Source: UMGS1590 sp963558655 (GTDB lineage Bacteria > Bacillota > Peptococcia > Peptococcales > Peptococcaceae). From it: a DNA stretch of 64,000 nt. Under the pieces are notes generated by a model. It was not told where the DNA came from and did no database searches. It worked only from the letters and a program-made list of their open reading frames with translations. The position numbers and the translations under genes are program-made. Shown here in pieces: positions 8,791 to 17,153 of this stretch. Within the stretch, counting starts at the first letter, position 1. Every line of letters starts with the position of its first letter. The stretch covers positions 33,504-97,503 of the forward strand of contig CAUWHJ010000010.1 in the NCBI GenBank assembly GCA_963558655.1, read 5' to 3'.

Positions 8791-8870
8791 AGCATCTAAA
8801 ATGATGATAGCGAATGTTCTTGAAATCCAGCTTAAAGAATTGTTAAGGAAACGTATCAAAACACAGATGT

Positions 8871-9386
8871 TTATTCTACCTGCGCTTCAACGCTTATAAA
8901 CAGCGCACAACGCAAGTCACGCTCGTGCAAATAAACAGGTTGCGCCAACCAACCATCGGCAGCGCAAAAGCCTTGCCAGTCGCTGGCATAAACAAGCAAA
9001 TGGTGGTTGTGATATTTCTTGTGACCGTGCAGCTCCAGATAGCAAATATGCCCCTTGGCAAGTGCCGCGCGCAAACGTGCGGCTGTGGCAGGGCCACCCA
9101 TGTGCACACGCACCGCCTGTAAAGCAAACTGGTCGAGCACACGGCGCAAATAATAGGCGGCCAGCACGTCATTCGTGCCACCAATGTGCTTGGTCACTGG
9201 AAGGTTCCAATAAAGACCGCTGCGCCGCCCAATCCGAGCCACTTCATCAAACACCTGCGCCGGCGCACTGGCAAGTTCTGGCCGCAAGGTGCAAATCAGA
9301 TTTGTCATCGCCGTGGGTCCACAATGCTTGCGATAGATGCGATCTCTGTGAGCAAATTGGCGCGTGGTAAAATAGCAAGGTTTCAT
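8871..9386 (-). CDS. C39-peptidase-like hypothetical protein
   Basis: A 171-residue cytosolic protein with no signal peptide. It has the hallmarks of a papain-like fold: HCGPTAMTN with Cys22 as candidate nucleophile, a His cluster YHNHHLLVY (residues 125-133) and ADGW with Asp144. These resemble the Cys-His-Asp triad of C39 double-glycine peptidases, but the usual transporter and Gln context are missing. It starts nine bases after the aldolase gene with only a modest AAGG site, which suggests translational coupling. The role is unknown; a small amidase or protease acting on peptides is a guess. Confidence 0.5.
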   Translation of the reverse strand: MKPCYFTTRQFAHRDRIYRKHCGPTAMTNLICTLRPELASAPAQVFDEVARIGRRSGLYWNLPVTKHIGGTNDVLAAYYLRRVLDQFALQAVRVHMGGPATAARLRAALAKGHICYLELHGHKKYHNHHLLVYASDWQGFCAADGWLAQPVYLHERDLRCALFISVEAQVE

Positions 9387-9395
9387 GTTGCTGCC

Positions 9396-10052
9396 TTATT
9401 TGCCAAAAACAGCTTCGTAATCTGCACGGAATTTCTCAATGCCGGCAGCCGTCAGCGGATGATTGACCATCTGTTCAATCACCTTGTAAGGCACGGTGGC
9501 AATATGAGCGCCGGCAAGTGCACATTCTGTCACGTGCATTGGGTGGCGAATGCTGGCAGCAATAATCTGCGTATCAATATCGCCAGCTGCATCAAAGATG
9601 GCAGCAATGTCTGCAATAAGGTCTGTTCCACGGGTGGAAATGTCATCAAGGCGACCCAGGAATGGAGAAACATAGGTAGCGCCTGCACGAGCTGCCAATA
9701 GTGCCTGATTGGCGGTAAAGACAAGCGTGACATTGGTTTTAATCCCAAGCGCAGTGAGCTCCTTCACCGCTTTCAGCCCTTCTGCCGTCATTGGAATTTT
9801 CACCACCATGTTTGGGTGAATGGCTGCAATGGCTTTGCCCTCTTCAACCATGCCTTCGGCATCGGTGGTGGTAGCTTTCACTTCGCCGCTAATCGGTCCA
9901 TCAACAATGGAGGCAATTTCAGCGATGACTTCTTCAAACACTCGCCCTTCCTTGGCAATCAGCGATGGATTGGTGGTTACACCACAGATAACGCCCATAT
10001 CGTTGGCTTTTTTAATGTCTTCAATTTTTGCGGTATCAATAAAAAATTTCAT
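9396..10052 (-). CDS. Fructose-6-phosphate aldolase / transaldolase-like protein
   Basis: A 218-residue TIM barrel of the small transaldolase family (TalC/FsaA). The Schiff-base lysine is Lys85 in MVVKIPMT, and TTNPSLIAKEG and SPFLGRLDD are typical of the family. These enzymes either move the dihydroxyacetone unit in the pentose phosphate pathway or cleave fructose-6-phosphate; many Firmicutes use the small form as their only transaldolase. A good AGGAG precedes the ATG. The C39-like gene follows almost immediately. Confidence 0.88.
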   Translation of the reverse strand: MKFFIDTAKIEDIKKANDMGVICGVTTNPSLIAKEGRVFEEVIAEIASIVDGPISGEVKATTTDAEGMVEEGKAIAAIHPNMVVKIPMTAEGLKAVKELTALGIKTNVTLVFTANQALLAARAGATYVSPFLGRLDDISTRGTDLIADIAAIFDAAGDIDTQIIAASIRHPMHVTECALAGAHIATVPYKVIEQMVNHPLTAAGIEKFRADYEAVFGK

Positions 10053-10120
10053 GATTCAACGCTCCTTATTGGTTGTTTCTTTCTTTATATAATGCAGATG
10101 CTGCAAGCCCATCAGGCTAT

Positions 10121-10153
10121 CAAAAAAGACTGCGCGCAGGCACAGTCTCTTTT
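10121..10153 (-). terminator. Terminator of the opine-dehydrogenase-like gene
   Basis: AGACTG/CAGTCT stem with a GC-rich loop and TTTTTT on the minus strand, 14 bp past the stop. Confidence 0.75.
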
Positions 10154-10166
10154 ATCATCGCAATGC

Positions 10167-11174
10167 TCACACTTTAGCCACAAGGTCAGCCACGCTCTTG
10201 GCATCGCCCATACCAAGACTGTTCAGCGTAAGACCATCTTCATAGAAATTGCGGCGCAAAATGGTGTTGCCAATGGTGATAACGGCATCAATGTTCGGGG
10301 TTGGCACACCGCAGATTTTGCCCAAGTTGGACCACAGCACCAGGCCATCGGAAATATCTTCCGTGAAATAGCGGCTGTTGACATGGGCAGGGCCTTTGAT
10401 TTTAGAGAACACTTCGCTGTGATTGAAGAGGTGCTGTAACGATTCGTCTTTGTTGTCGAAATAGCCACGATTATAGCGGCTCGTTACGGCGTCTTCCAAG
10501 TCAAAGCCAAAAGCACGGCCGATGGCGAGACGTTCCCCTTCAATGGCACGCATAAGGCGCACCGTATGTTCGGTCACACCTTCTACATAATAGTAGAAAT
10601 CACCACCGGAGTAATCAATGCGACCGGCATTGAGCATACATGGGCCAGGGTGCACTTCCGGATTACCATTTTCAAGAGTGGTTTCCCAAATATTATCGGC
10701 AATGACCATGCCATCATAAAGTTGGCTGCAAATATCATAGAGTTCCTGCGTGTCTTCTTTCGGATAAGCCGCAAAGTAGGTTTTCTTCACACGCAGATAC
10801 AACTCAACAATACCTTCTCGCGCCATACCACGGGTGCCATAAGTAAGCGTGTTCAGTTCGCAAAGTTTGAAACGCTTATTGATGCCCATGGCTTTGGCTT
10901 TATTGGCAAAACGCACGCAGCTCATGGCCGCAGCAGCATTGAAGAAAATCACCTGATCCTCGCCAACGATCGGCGCCAGTTGTTCGGCGTAATCGTCTAC
11001 CGCATAGCCAGGCACTGTGAGCATAATCACCTGTGCATCTTTGATGGCTTCTTGCATATCAATGGTGTAGTTTTTGATAGGCACAAAAACTTCCTTTGGC
11101 GGTTCGGCGTTTGGTTCCTGCAAAAGCAGGCCGCCATTACCGGCACCAAGAATAGCGACTTTCGTTACTTTCAT
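10167..11174 (-). CDS. NAD/NADP octopine/nopaline dehydrogenase-like protein with an internal deletion
   Basis: A 335-residue member of the opine dehydrogenase family. The N-terminal GAGNGG is the dinucleotide motif, and the C-terminal domain has the catalytic His region (EVHPGPCMLNAGRID). In the family about 30-35 residues follow GAGNGG, forming the second strand and helix of the Rossmann fold. Here the sequence jumps straight from GAGNGG to LLLQEPNAEPP, so this part is missing in frame. The nucleotide site is probably crippled. Two Gly-Gly stretches could have recombined. The start ATG has a perfect GGAGG. A 30-residue membrane peptide gene lies just upstream. It could instead be a sequencing or assembly deletion. 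Confidence 0.7.
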   Translation of the reverse strand: MKVTKVAILGAGNGGLLLQEPNAEPPKEVFVPIKNYTIDMQEAIKDAQVIMLTVPGYAVDDYAEQLAPIVGEDQVIFFNAAAAMSCVRFANKAKAMGINKRFKLCELNTLTYGTRGMAREGIVELYLRVKKTYFAAYPKEDTQELYDICSQLYDGMVIADNIWETTLENGNPEVHPGPCMLNAGRIDYSGGDFYYYVEGVTEHTVRLMRAIEGERLAIGRAFGFDLEDAVTSRYNRGYFDNKDESLQHLFNHSEVFSKIKGPAHVNSRYFTEDISDGLVLWSNLGKICGVPTPNIDAVITIGNTILRRNFYEDGLTLNSLGMGDAKSVADLVAKV

Positions 11175-11224
11175 TCAGTTTCCTCCTTATAAATAGCTAC
11201 ATAACAAGGTCTAAACAGCACGCA

Positions 11225-11317
11225 TTATTCCTTTCTACTTATCCAGGAACAGCTCACTGCGAGAAAAATGCCTATCGCAATCCAGGGAAAAGCTGCACTA
11301 AAAAATTCTCCAATCAT
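11225..11317 (-). CDS. Small membrane peptide (30 residues)
   Basis: ATG at 11317 preceded by AAAGGGGAG, then 30 codons to TAA. The peptide begins MIGEFFSAAFPW, continues with one hydrophobic helix of about 15 residues and ends SWISRKE, giving a cytoplasmic positive tail. It lies about 50 bp upstream of the opine-dehydrogenase-like gene in the same direction. Tiny single-helix peptides of this kind are often seen beside transporters or membrane enzymes. I know no function for this one. Confidence 0.55.
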   Translation of the reverse strand: MIGEFFSAAFPWIAIGIFLAVSCSWISRKE

Positions 11318-11477
11318 CACGAATGTCTCCCCTTTCGTCATTGGCTTATTTCAAACCAACGGCATATTCAACGACAGCGATGGACCATCATATTCACTTA
11401 TGCATCAATTATAGCAAAAATGATTGTGCGATTGGTTCAGAATAAATGAAAAATTTTCTAAATAACACCGCGCATAC

Positions 11478-11507
11478 AAAAACCGCCAGCATATACTGCC
11501 GACGGTT
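11478..11507 (-). terminator. Terminator of the transporter/two-component operon
   Basis: AACCG-type stem (11481-11506, imperfect) ending in five T on the minus strand, just after the nitroreductase stop. Confidence 0.65.
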
Positions 11508-11515
11508 GCACAAAT

Positions 11516-12040
11516 TTAACGCACATAAAACACGCGGCCTTCTTTGCGCGCTGGTGGCGCTGGCAGCTCTGTATCTGCATAGCCCAGAATGCAGTGGCCC
11601 ACACCAATGACGTCACCCTCCACACCAACGGACGCTAAAAAGGCTTTGCCTTCTTCGGACTGATACATTTCTGCAGCACGGTGAATCCAACAACTTCCAA
11701 GACCAAGGCTCTGCGCTGCAAGCATCATATTTTCCAGCATCACACAGCCATCGCAAAACTGTGCCTGGCGCTCGGTGCGTGCGAGTACAATAAGCACCAC
11801 CGGTGCGCCATAAAAAGGATCACTGTCTGGTTTGTCGGTGAAACGGGCATTGAGCTTAGACAGTTTGTCACGTGTAGCTTTGTCGCTCACAGCCACAATC
11901 ATACCCGACTGCTGCCCCAAACTTGACGGCGCATACAGGCCTGCTTCAATCACTTGCTCGATAAGTTCCTGCGGCACGCTGTCCGATTTATATTTGCGGC
12001 AGCTGCGGCGTTCTTGAATATTTTTTAACACCTCATTCAT
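11516..12040 (-). CDS. Nitroreductase family protein
   Basis: A 174-residue single-domain flavin enzyme. The N-terminal ERRSCRKYK is the usual FMN phosphate-binding start, APSSLGQQ the loop after it, and GLGSCWIH the second FMN contact. The family reduces nitro compounds, quinones or enones with NAD(P)H, and many members have unknown natural substrates. It overlaps the histidine kinase gene by eight bases and is the last gene of the ABC transporter/two-component operon. An oxidoreductase in an antimicrobial-peptide resistance operon is unusual and may be a passenger or may adjust redox state. Confidence 0.8.
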   Translation of the reverse strand: MNEVLKNIQERRSCRKYKSDSVPQELIEQVIEAGLYAPSSLGQQSGMIVAVSDKATRDKLSKLNARFTDKPDSDPFYGAPVVLIVLARTERQAQFCDGCVMLENMMLAAQSLGLGSCWIHRAAEMYQSEEGKAFLASVGVEGDVIGVGHCILGYADTELPAPPARKEGRVFYVR

Positions 12041-13529
12041 CGTTACTCGTCCTTTCCAATGTGTTTTCTTTCATTATAGAGCTTTCTTCGTCCACAGACA
12101 AGACAGGCTGCCAAACACGCACACACGCACCACCCTCTGCATTGTTAGAGAGCGCTACACCACCGCCCAATTGCTCCGCCAACGTGCGTACAATGAAAAG
12201 CCCCAAGCCAGCATGACCGCCACGCGTTGAGCGCGCTTCATCGCCACGATAAAATTCTTCTGTGGCGTGCTTGAAGTCTTTCGCCGTAAAGCCCGTTCCA
12301 TCGTCACGCACTTCAAGCATGAGACGGTCGTTTTCTTCCCATGCCGCAAGCATCACATGACCGCCCGCTGCCGTCACAGCGAGACTGTTGCCCACCAAAT
12401 TATCCAGAATACGACGGATTTTTTCCGTATCCAACGCATAGCACGCTGCCAACGAATCACCTATGTCCAGCATCACACTTACGTTTTGCTGCCCTGCCTG
12501 CACACGATATTCCTGCACACGCATTTGCAAAAATGCACGCAAATCACAAGGTGTGCGCGCTACGCGGGTTTCTTCGCTTTCCAAAAGCGACACGTCCTGA
12601 AGGCGTCTAATCAGAGAAGCACTGCGGTCAACGTTGTCGCCAATGACACGCAAATACGCCCGCTGTTCATCGTTCACAGGCGTATCATCTTCCAACGATT
12701 CGCTATAAGCCTTGATGACCGAAAGCGGGGTTTTCAGGTCGTGCGCCAACGCCGCCACCATGTTGCGCCGCTGCTCTGCCAGCCGCCACTGTTGGGCAAG
12801 GGAAGCACCCAGATTGCGCCGCATATCTTCAAAAGCCGTCAAAAGGTCGCCCAATTCGTTATCGGCATAATAATCAATGGTAAAATCCAAATCACGTTCG
12901 GAAATTTTCTGAGCAGCCTGGCGCAACAATGCCAAAGGCGTGCGAATCTGCGCCGCAAAACGTCGGGAAAACAGCCAGCTAAAGAGCAGCAGCCAAAGCA
13001 CCGGAGAAATCAGCGCCAATACGAAAAACACGGTGGTTAAGCGTGCGATGGCTTCAGTGCGCTCAAAACGCACCTGAAAATCATAGGCACAGCGAATAGC
13101 ACCCACCAAGGTGCCCGTTTCATCAAAAATCGGCACCGTATGCACATAACCATCACCTTCGCTGTGTGCAGTGTTGATGGCATTTAAGAGCACTTGCCGA
13201 TTCAGTACCACACCTTCCGGCTGATACGTGCCATAAAGCGTTTGCCCCTCTGCGTTCACCACCTGATAAGTCAGCATACTGTCGCCCATCGCCGCATCAA
13301 GCAGAGGAGCAGCGCTCGCATTTAAGAGCACTGTTCCTTTCTCTTCAACAAGGTTCTGCACATTTTCCACTTGCAGCTCGCTGTAATTTGCTGGCTGTAT
13401 GTAGCGGTCCTGCAAAACAAGAAACGCCACCACCGCAATCAAGTAGGTGACAAGCGTGGCAGCCACTGTCGTCACCAAGATTTTTAAGAGCGTGCGGCGC
13501 ATACCGCTTTCAAGAGAGTGCCAACTCAT
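12033..13529 (-). CDS. Sensor histidine kinase
   Basis: About 498 residues. Helix 1 lies near residues 12-38, followed by an extracytoplasmic sensor of about 125 residues, helix 2 near 170-195 and HAMP. The phosphoacceptor is ALAHDLKTPLS, and the ATPase domain has an N-box (NSLAV), DDGTGF and GHAGLGL. The start at 13529 is set by GGAGGGCG and by an ATGA overlap with the response regulator stop. It sits behind a three-gene ABC exporter, as in LiaRS/BceRS/NsrRK-type systems where the kinase reads a peptide antibiotic or flux through the transporter. The extracytoplasmic domain has no motif I can name. Confidence 0.85.
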   Translation of the reverse strand: MSWHSLESGMRRTLLKILVTTVAATLVTYLIAVVAFLVLQDRYIQPANYSELQVENVQNLVEEKGTVLLNASAAPLLDAAMGDSMLTYQVVNAEGQTLYGTYQPEGVVLNRQVLLNAINTAHSEGDGYVHTVPIFDETGTLVGAIRCAYDFQVRFERTEAIARLTTVFFVLALISPVLWLLLFSWLFSRRFAAQIRTPLALLRQAAQKISERDLDFTIDYYADNELGDLLTAFEDMRRNLGASLAQQWRLAEQRRNMVAALAHDLKTPLSVIKAYSESLEDDTPVNDEQRAYLRVIGDNVDRSASLIRRLQDVSLLESEETRVARTPCDLRAFLQMRVQEYRVQAGQQNVSVMLDIGDSLAACYALDTEKIRRILDNLVGNSLAVTAAGGHVMLAAWEENDRLMLEVRDDGTGFTAKDFKHATEEFYRGDEARSTRGGHAGLGLFIVRTLAEQLGGGVALSNNAEGGACVRVWQPVLSVDEESSIMKENTLERTSNDE

Positions 13530-14230
13530 TGTTCGCCCTCCTTTGCCACCCAGCGATAGCCAATGCCCCAAACCGTGGCAATAGGGTCCTCGATGCCCTG
13601 CGCCTTCAATTTCGTGCGTGCCTTACGCAAATGCTCGGCAACCACATCGGCGCTGCCTTCGGCATCATAGCCCCAAACTGCTTCATAAATCTGATCTTTT
13701 GAGAAAATTTGCCCGGGATGCAAGGCAAGAAATTCCACCACCGCATATTCATGCTTGGTCAGCGCCACTGGCACCTCCTGCACCTGCACGCTATGTGCGC
13801 GCAAGTCCAGCGCCAACGCGCCAAAATAAAGCCTTGGCCGCTTGTGTTCGCTGCTGGCACTTTGCGCCCTGCGTTCTCGCCGCAAATTGGCCTCAATGCG
13901 TGCCATCAGCTCTCGAATGCCGAATGGTTTTGTAATATAATCGTCCCCACCAAGACTAAGTCCGCGGATTTTATCTGTCTCCGCCTGGCGTGCGCTCAAA
14001 AAGAGAATCGGACACACCACCTCGTCACGAATCGCCTGACACACCTCAAAGCCATCCATTTCCGGCATCATAATGTCTAACAAAATCAAATCCGGCTGTT
14101 CGGCACGTGCCAGAGCAACACCGCTGCGCCCATCGGTTGCTGTAAACACCTCATGCCCTTGGCTGACAAGTTTTTTCGCAAGCAAATCCACCAGGGCCTG
14201 TTCATCATCAACAATGAGGATTTTGCTCAT
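13526..14230 (-). CDS. OmpR-family response regulator
   Basis: About 234 residues: a receiver domain with the acidic DDE pair, phosphorylatable Asp in LLDIMMPEMDG and the conserved Lys in KPFG, then a winged-helix DNA-binding domain ending TVWGIGYRW. The start at 14230 follows GGAGGTGC; the longer frame from 14245 adds only five residues. Its stop overlaps the kinase start. It most likely controls the ABC genes directly upstream in its own operon. Confidence 0.88.
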   Translation of the reverse strand: MSKILIVDDEQALVDLLAKKLVSQGHEVFTATDGRSGVALARAEQPDLILLDIMMPEMDGFEVCQAIRDEVVCPILFLSARQAETDKIRGLSLGGDDYITKPFGIRELMARIEANLRRERRAQSASSEHKRPRLYFGALALDLRAHSVQVQEVPVALTKHEYAVVEFLALHPGQIFSKDQIYEAVWGYDAEGSADVVAEHLRKARTKLKAQGIEDPIATVWGIGYRWVAKEGEQ

Positions 14231-14251
14231 AACGAGCACCTCCATACGTCA

Positions 14252-15022
14252 TCACTCGCTGGTATGGCGGCCATTCCAACGTGAAAACCACCACAAGCCA
14301 CCAGCTATCAACAAGATACCACTGAACACAACAACAGCGCAAGCCAAATGCACACGTTCCATAAAAAATGCCAGTGCCGCTGCATCAATCCCCGGTGTTC
14401 GCACAATCGCCGCCGCACTCGCCATGCGTACCGGCCACGCCCATGGCACAAACGGCCAAATCTTGTCGCCAAGCAGCGTACCGCCGATAAGTGCCGCAAC
14501 CAGAAGACCGCCCATACCAACGCCCACAGATACCCCTAAGCCTGCGGCGAAAGCCAGCCATAAATGAAACGCAGCCAACGGCACTGCCGCCAAAATGCAA
14601 GCCACAGCCGCCTGGGCATACACATCAAACCCACCATGTTGAAAACCGCCCAGCCAAAGCACAAGGCAAAACATACCCACAGCCAGTGCCGTCGCCACCA
14701 CTACCGCCAGCACCAACATCACAAACTTGCTCATATACAGCTGCCAACGTGGTTTGGCGCAAAGGAGCAGCCCGCCAAAGCTGCCAGCCTGCTCCTCCTC
14801 ATGCACAAGCTGCCCTGCCACCATAGCAATCGCCACCGGCATCACCAAGGCGCCCCAGCCCGAGAAAAAACCACTAAAGGCACCACTCGGCGAAATCAGC
14901 CACGACCGTGCTGCAATATAGCCGCCTAACACCGCCCCAATGAGAAGCGGCAGCACAAACACCAGAAATCGCAGCACCGTGCGCCTTGTTTTTAACCACT
15001 CTGCACGCAAAAGCCCCATCAT
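14252..15022 (-). CDS. Lantibiotic-immunity-type ABC permease, second subunit (MutG/SpaG-like)
   Basis: About 256 residues with six predicted membrane helices and a starting MGLLRAEWLKTRRT, typical of ABC-2 permeases of the lantibiotic protection class. Its start overlaps the stop of the preceding permease (ATGA). Two different short permeases with one ATPase make up the F-E-G transporters that expel lantibiotics from the membrane. No lantibiotic gene is visible here, so this is probably resistance, not self-immunity. Confidence 0.75.
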   Translation of the reverse strand: MMGLLRAEWLKTRRTVLRFLVFVLPLLIGAVLGGYIAARSWLISPSGAFSGFFSGWGALVMPVAIAMVAGQLVHEEEQAGSFGGLLLCAKPRWQLYMSKFVMLVLAVVVATALAVGMFCLVLWLGGFQHGGFDVYAQAAVACILAAVPLAAFHLWLAFAAGLGVSVGVGMGGLLVAALIGGTLLGDKIWPFVPWAWPVRMASAAAIVRTPGIDAAALAFFMERVHLACAVVVFSGILLIAGGLWWFSRWNGRHTSE

Positions 15023-15765
15023 TTCACGTCCCTTCTTGCAAACCACATCGCAGTAAGTGCCGAAAACACCACCAACGCCAAAAGCGACACCACAAGCCCC
15101 AGAGGAATCACGCTTGCATCAAAAAGCCGCGACCCTTCCGGCAAAATCGTTCCATTTGGATGCACACCAATCGTTGGGCACATAAGGCGTATTGCCCAGC
15201 TCCATGGACAAAAGAGCCACAACTTTGTTGGCGCCAAAAGCACGCCCCCCAAAGAGCCTGCAACCCCCAAAGCAATGCTTGGCAACATCCCTGCCCACGT
15301 AGCCACCCACAACTGCAGCGGAATCAACGCTAATGTAGCCAGCCAGCACAGCACCGCTGCCACCACAACCACACGAAACGGCGGCACATCACCCTCAATC
15401 AACCCGCAAACCATATCCCCGGCAATAAGCACCAATGAAGAGCAAGCGCTAATCACTGCCATACCGCCAATCTTCGCCAACCACACATACTGAGATGCCA
15501 GAAGCTCAGCCTTGAGCACACGATAACGCCCAGCCTTCTTCTCCTGGCTTGCCACCATGGCGGCGAAAAGACCAAAACCCATGGGCAGAAACGCCACCGG
15601 CCACCAGTTGAAGCTTAACACTAAAATGCCATTCCAATCATAAGCACCAGGTATCAAATAATCCGTTGCCAACGAATACGCCGCAAAAAAAAGCGGAATA
15701 AAAATCACCAATTTTGCCATAAATGTACGTTTGTACTTCAAAAGCTCTGCACCAAGCAACCGCAT
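15019..15765 (-). CDS. Lantibiotic-immunity-type ABC permease, first subunit (MutE/SpaE-like)
   Basis: 248 residues and six membrane helices, with the ABC-2 opening MRLLGAELLKYKRTF. It is a distant paralogue of the next permease, as is usual for this transporter class. The ATG overlaps the stop of the ATPase gene by one base (TAATG), which links their translation. Confidence 0.75.
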   Translation of the reverse strand: MRLLGAELLKYKRTFMAKLVIFIPLFFAAYSLATDYLIPGAYDWNGILVLSFNWWPVAFLPMGFGLFAAMVASQEKKAGRYRVLKAELLASQYVWLAKIGGMAVISACSSLVLIAGDMVCGLIEGDVPPFRVVVVAAVLCWLATLALIPLQLWVATWAGMLPSIALGVAGSLGGVLLAPTKLWLFCPWSWAIRLMCPTIGVHPNGTILPEGSRLFDASVIPLGLVVSLLALVVFSALTAMWFARRDVK

Positions 15766-16463
15766 TATCGGCAGCCCCCTTTCACTGTCTCTGTAAAGAA
15801 CGCTTCCAAATCCACACCCTGCGGTGGCTGCCCTTGATAAAGCAATCGCCCGCCAGCGATGATCCCAATATCGTCCACCACCTGTGCCACCTCCGACAAA
15901 ATGTGGCTCGAAAGAATCACCGTCATCCCTTGCGCGGGAAAAGACGCAATCAACGCCCGCAACTCCTGAATACCAAACGGATCCAGCCCATTTGTCGGCT
16001 CATCCAACACCAACAGCGACGGTTCATTTAAGAGCGCAATGGCAATCCCCAGCCGCTGCTTCATACCCATAGAAAATTGACCGGCACGCTTGCGCCCCGT
16101 ATTGGTCAAATCTACCACCTCCAACACCTCATCAATGCGCGAAGTTGGCAAGCCCAACGCCATCGTATGCACACGCAGATTCTCCCTTGCTGTCAAATTC
16201 GGATAGAGCGCAGGACCCTCAATCAGTGCCCCCATGGCCTTCAAACTCTGCCGTGACCATGGCTTCCCTTCAAAAAACACCGTGCCATCAGAAGGCCGCA
16301 AAAGCCCCATCAACAACTTCAACGTTGTTGACTTTCCCGCCCCATTCGGCCCCAAAAGCCCATATACCGTTCCACGCCGCACCGACAGCGCCACATCCTC
16401 CACCGCCATCTGCGAACGAAAATGCTTTGTTAGATTTTTAGTTTCCAAAATAATATCTGTCAT
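15765..16463 (-). CDS. ABC transporter ATPase of the lantibiotic-immunity type
   Basis: About 232 residues with all ABC motifs: Walker A GPNGAGKST, signature FSMGMKQRLG, Walker B SLLVLDEPT and the switch His in SSHIL. The closest family is BcrA/SpaF/NisF, which energises export of peptide antibiotics. The ATG at 16463 is ten bases from AAGGA; a GTG two codons earlier is possible. It is the first gene of a six-gene operon: ATPase, two permeases, response regulator, kinase, nitroreductase. Confidence 0.82.
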   Translation of the reverse strand: MTDIILETKNLTKHFRSQMAVEDVALSVRRGTVYGLLGPNGAGKSTTLKLLMGLLRPSDGTVFFEGKPWSRQSLKAMGALIEGPALYPNLTARENLRVHTMALGLPTSRIDEVLEVVDLTNTGRKRAGQFSMGMKQRLGIAIALLNEPSLLVLDEPTNGLDPFGIQELRALIASFPAQGMTVILSSHILSEVAQVVDDIGIIAGGRLLYQGQPPQGVDLEAFFTETVKGGCR

Positions 16464-16547
16464 GTACACTCAGTCCTTTCAAAACAACTTGTTTTCCTCT
16501 ATGAACCAAGCATACCAAGCAAAATCCAAGAAACACCCAAGAAAAGA

Positions 16548-16578
16548 AAAAAGCTGCTCGATTTCTCGAACAGCTTTG
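16548..16578 (-). terminator. Terminator of the gene at 16591
   Basis: AAAGCTG(T/C)TCGA stem with a four-base loop and TTTTTT on the minus strand, between this gene and the ABC operon. Confidence 0.7.
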
Positions 16579-16590
16579 CGCCTATAACTA

Positions 16591-17130
16591 TTATGCCTCT
16601 TCGGCGTTCTTATCATGAATAGCCTTGATGGCAGCTTCTGCATCAGCCACATCGTAGAGAAGCCTGTAACCACCAATATCCTCACTAAATCCCTCAACCG
16701 TGCAAGTATGTTTGCCATCGGCTTCCCAAATTTCGACAGAATACGCAAACGGACGCCCCGCATGACTACCTTTGGCTCGCCAACCAGTCACAAACGTATC
16801 AAACTGCGAACTATGCCCCCACTTGCCATTGCTGCAATACGTTTCAACGAAAGATTTCATCCATGTGTTATCAATATCCACAGATGGCCAGGTTGCTTTG
16901 TCTTTGTTGTCGAAAATTTTCTCGCCATCGAGACGAACCTCAGACACACGCCCATCGGTTTCATAATACATATCCACATTGACACCAATCGTCTGCAAAA
17001 ATTGCTCCACCGCTTTCAACTCTCTGGAGGCGGTCAACTCTTCAAAAGTATTCTGCGCGTTTGCAATGCTCCAGTTCTTCAGACGTGCCAAACGTTTCAA
17101 AGCATCGACCATCGTGTTCTGTTCTATCAT
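16591..17130 (-). CDS. Hypothetical protein, 179 residues
   Basis: A soluble, acidic protein with no signal peptide. It starts with a helical part (about residues 1-45), then mixed alpha/beta sequence with many aromatic residues and a final helix rich in Ala and Glu. I recognise no family. A perfect GGAGG precedes the ATG, and the gene has its own terminator. A 10-bp inverted repeat (17154-17192) sits right upstream, overlapping the likely -10, so it appears to be individually repressed. Confidence 0.6.
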   Translation of the reverse strand: MIEQNTMVDALKRLARLKNWSIANAQNTFEELTASRELKAVEQFLQTIGVNVDMYYETDGRVSEVRLDGEKIFDNKDKATWPSVDIDNTWMKSFVETYCSNGKWGHSSQFDTFVTGWRAKGSHAGRPFAYSVEIWEADGKHTCTVEGFSEDIGGYRLLYDVADAEAAIKAIHDKNAEEA

Positions 17131-17153
17131 TTTGAATTCCTCCCATCATATTG

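Noticed and set aside
11516..16463. Lantibiotic biosynthesis cluster
   Set aside because: Only transporter and sensor genes are present; no precursor peptide, LanB/C/M or leader protease was found, so resistance is more likely than production.
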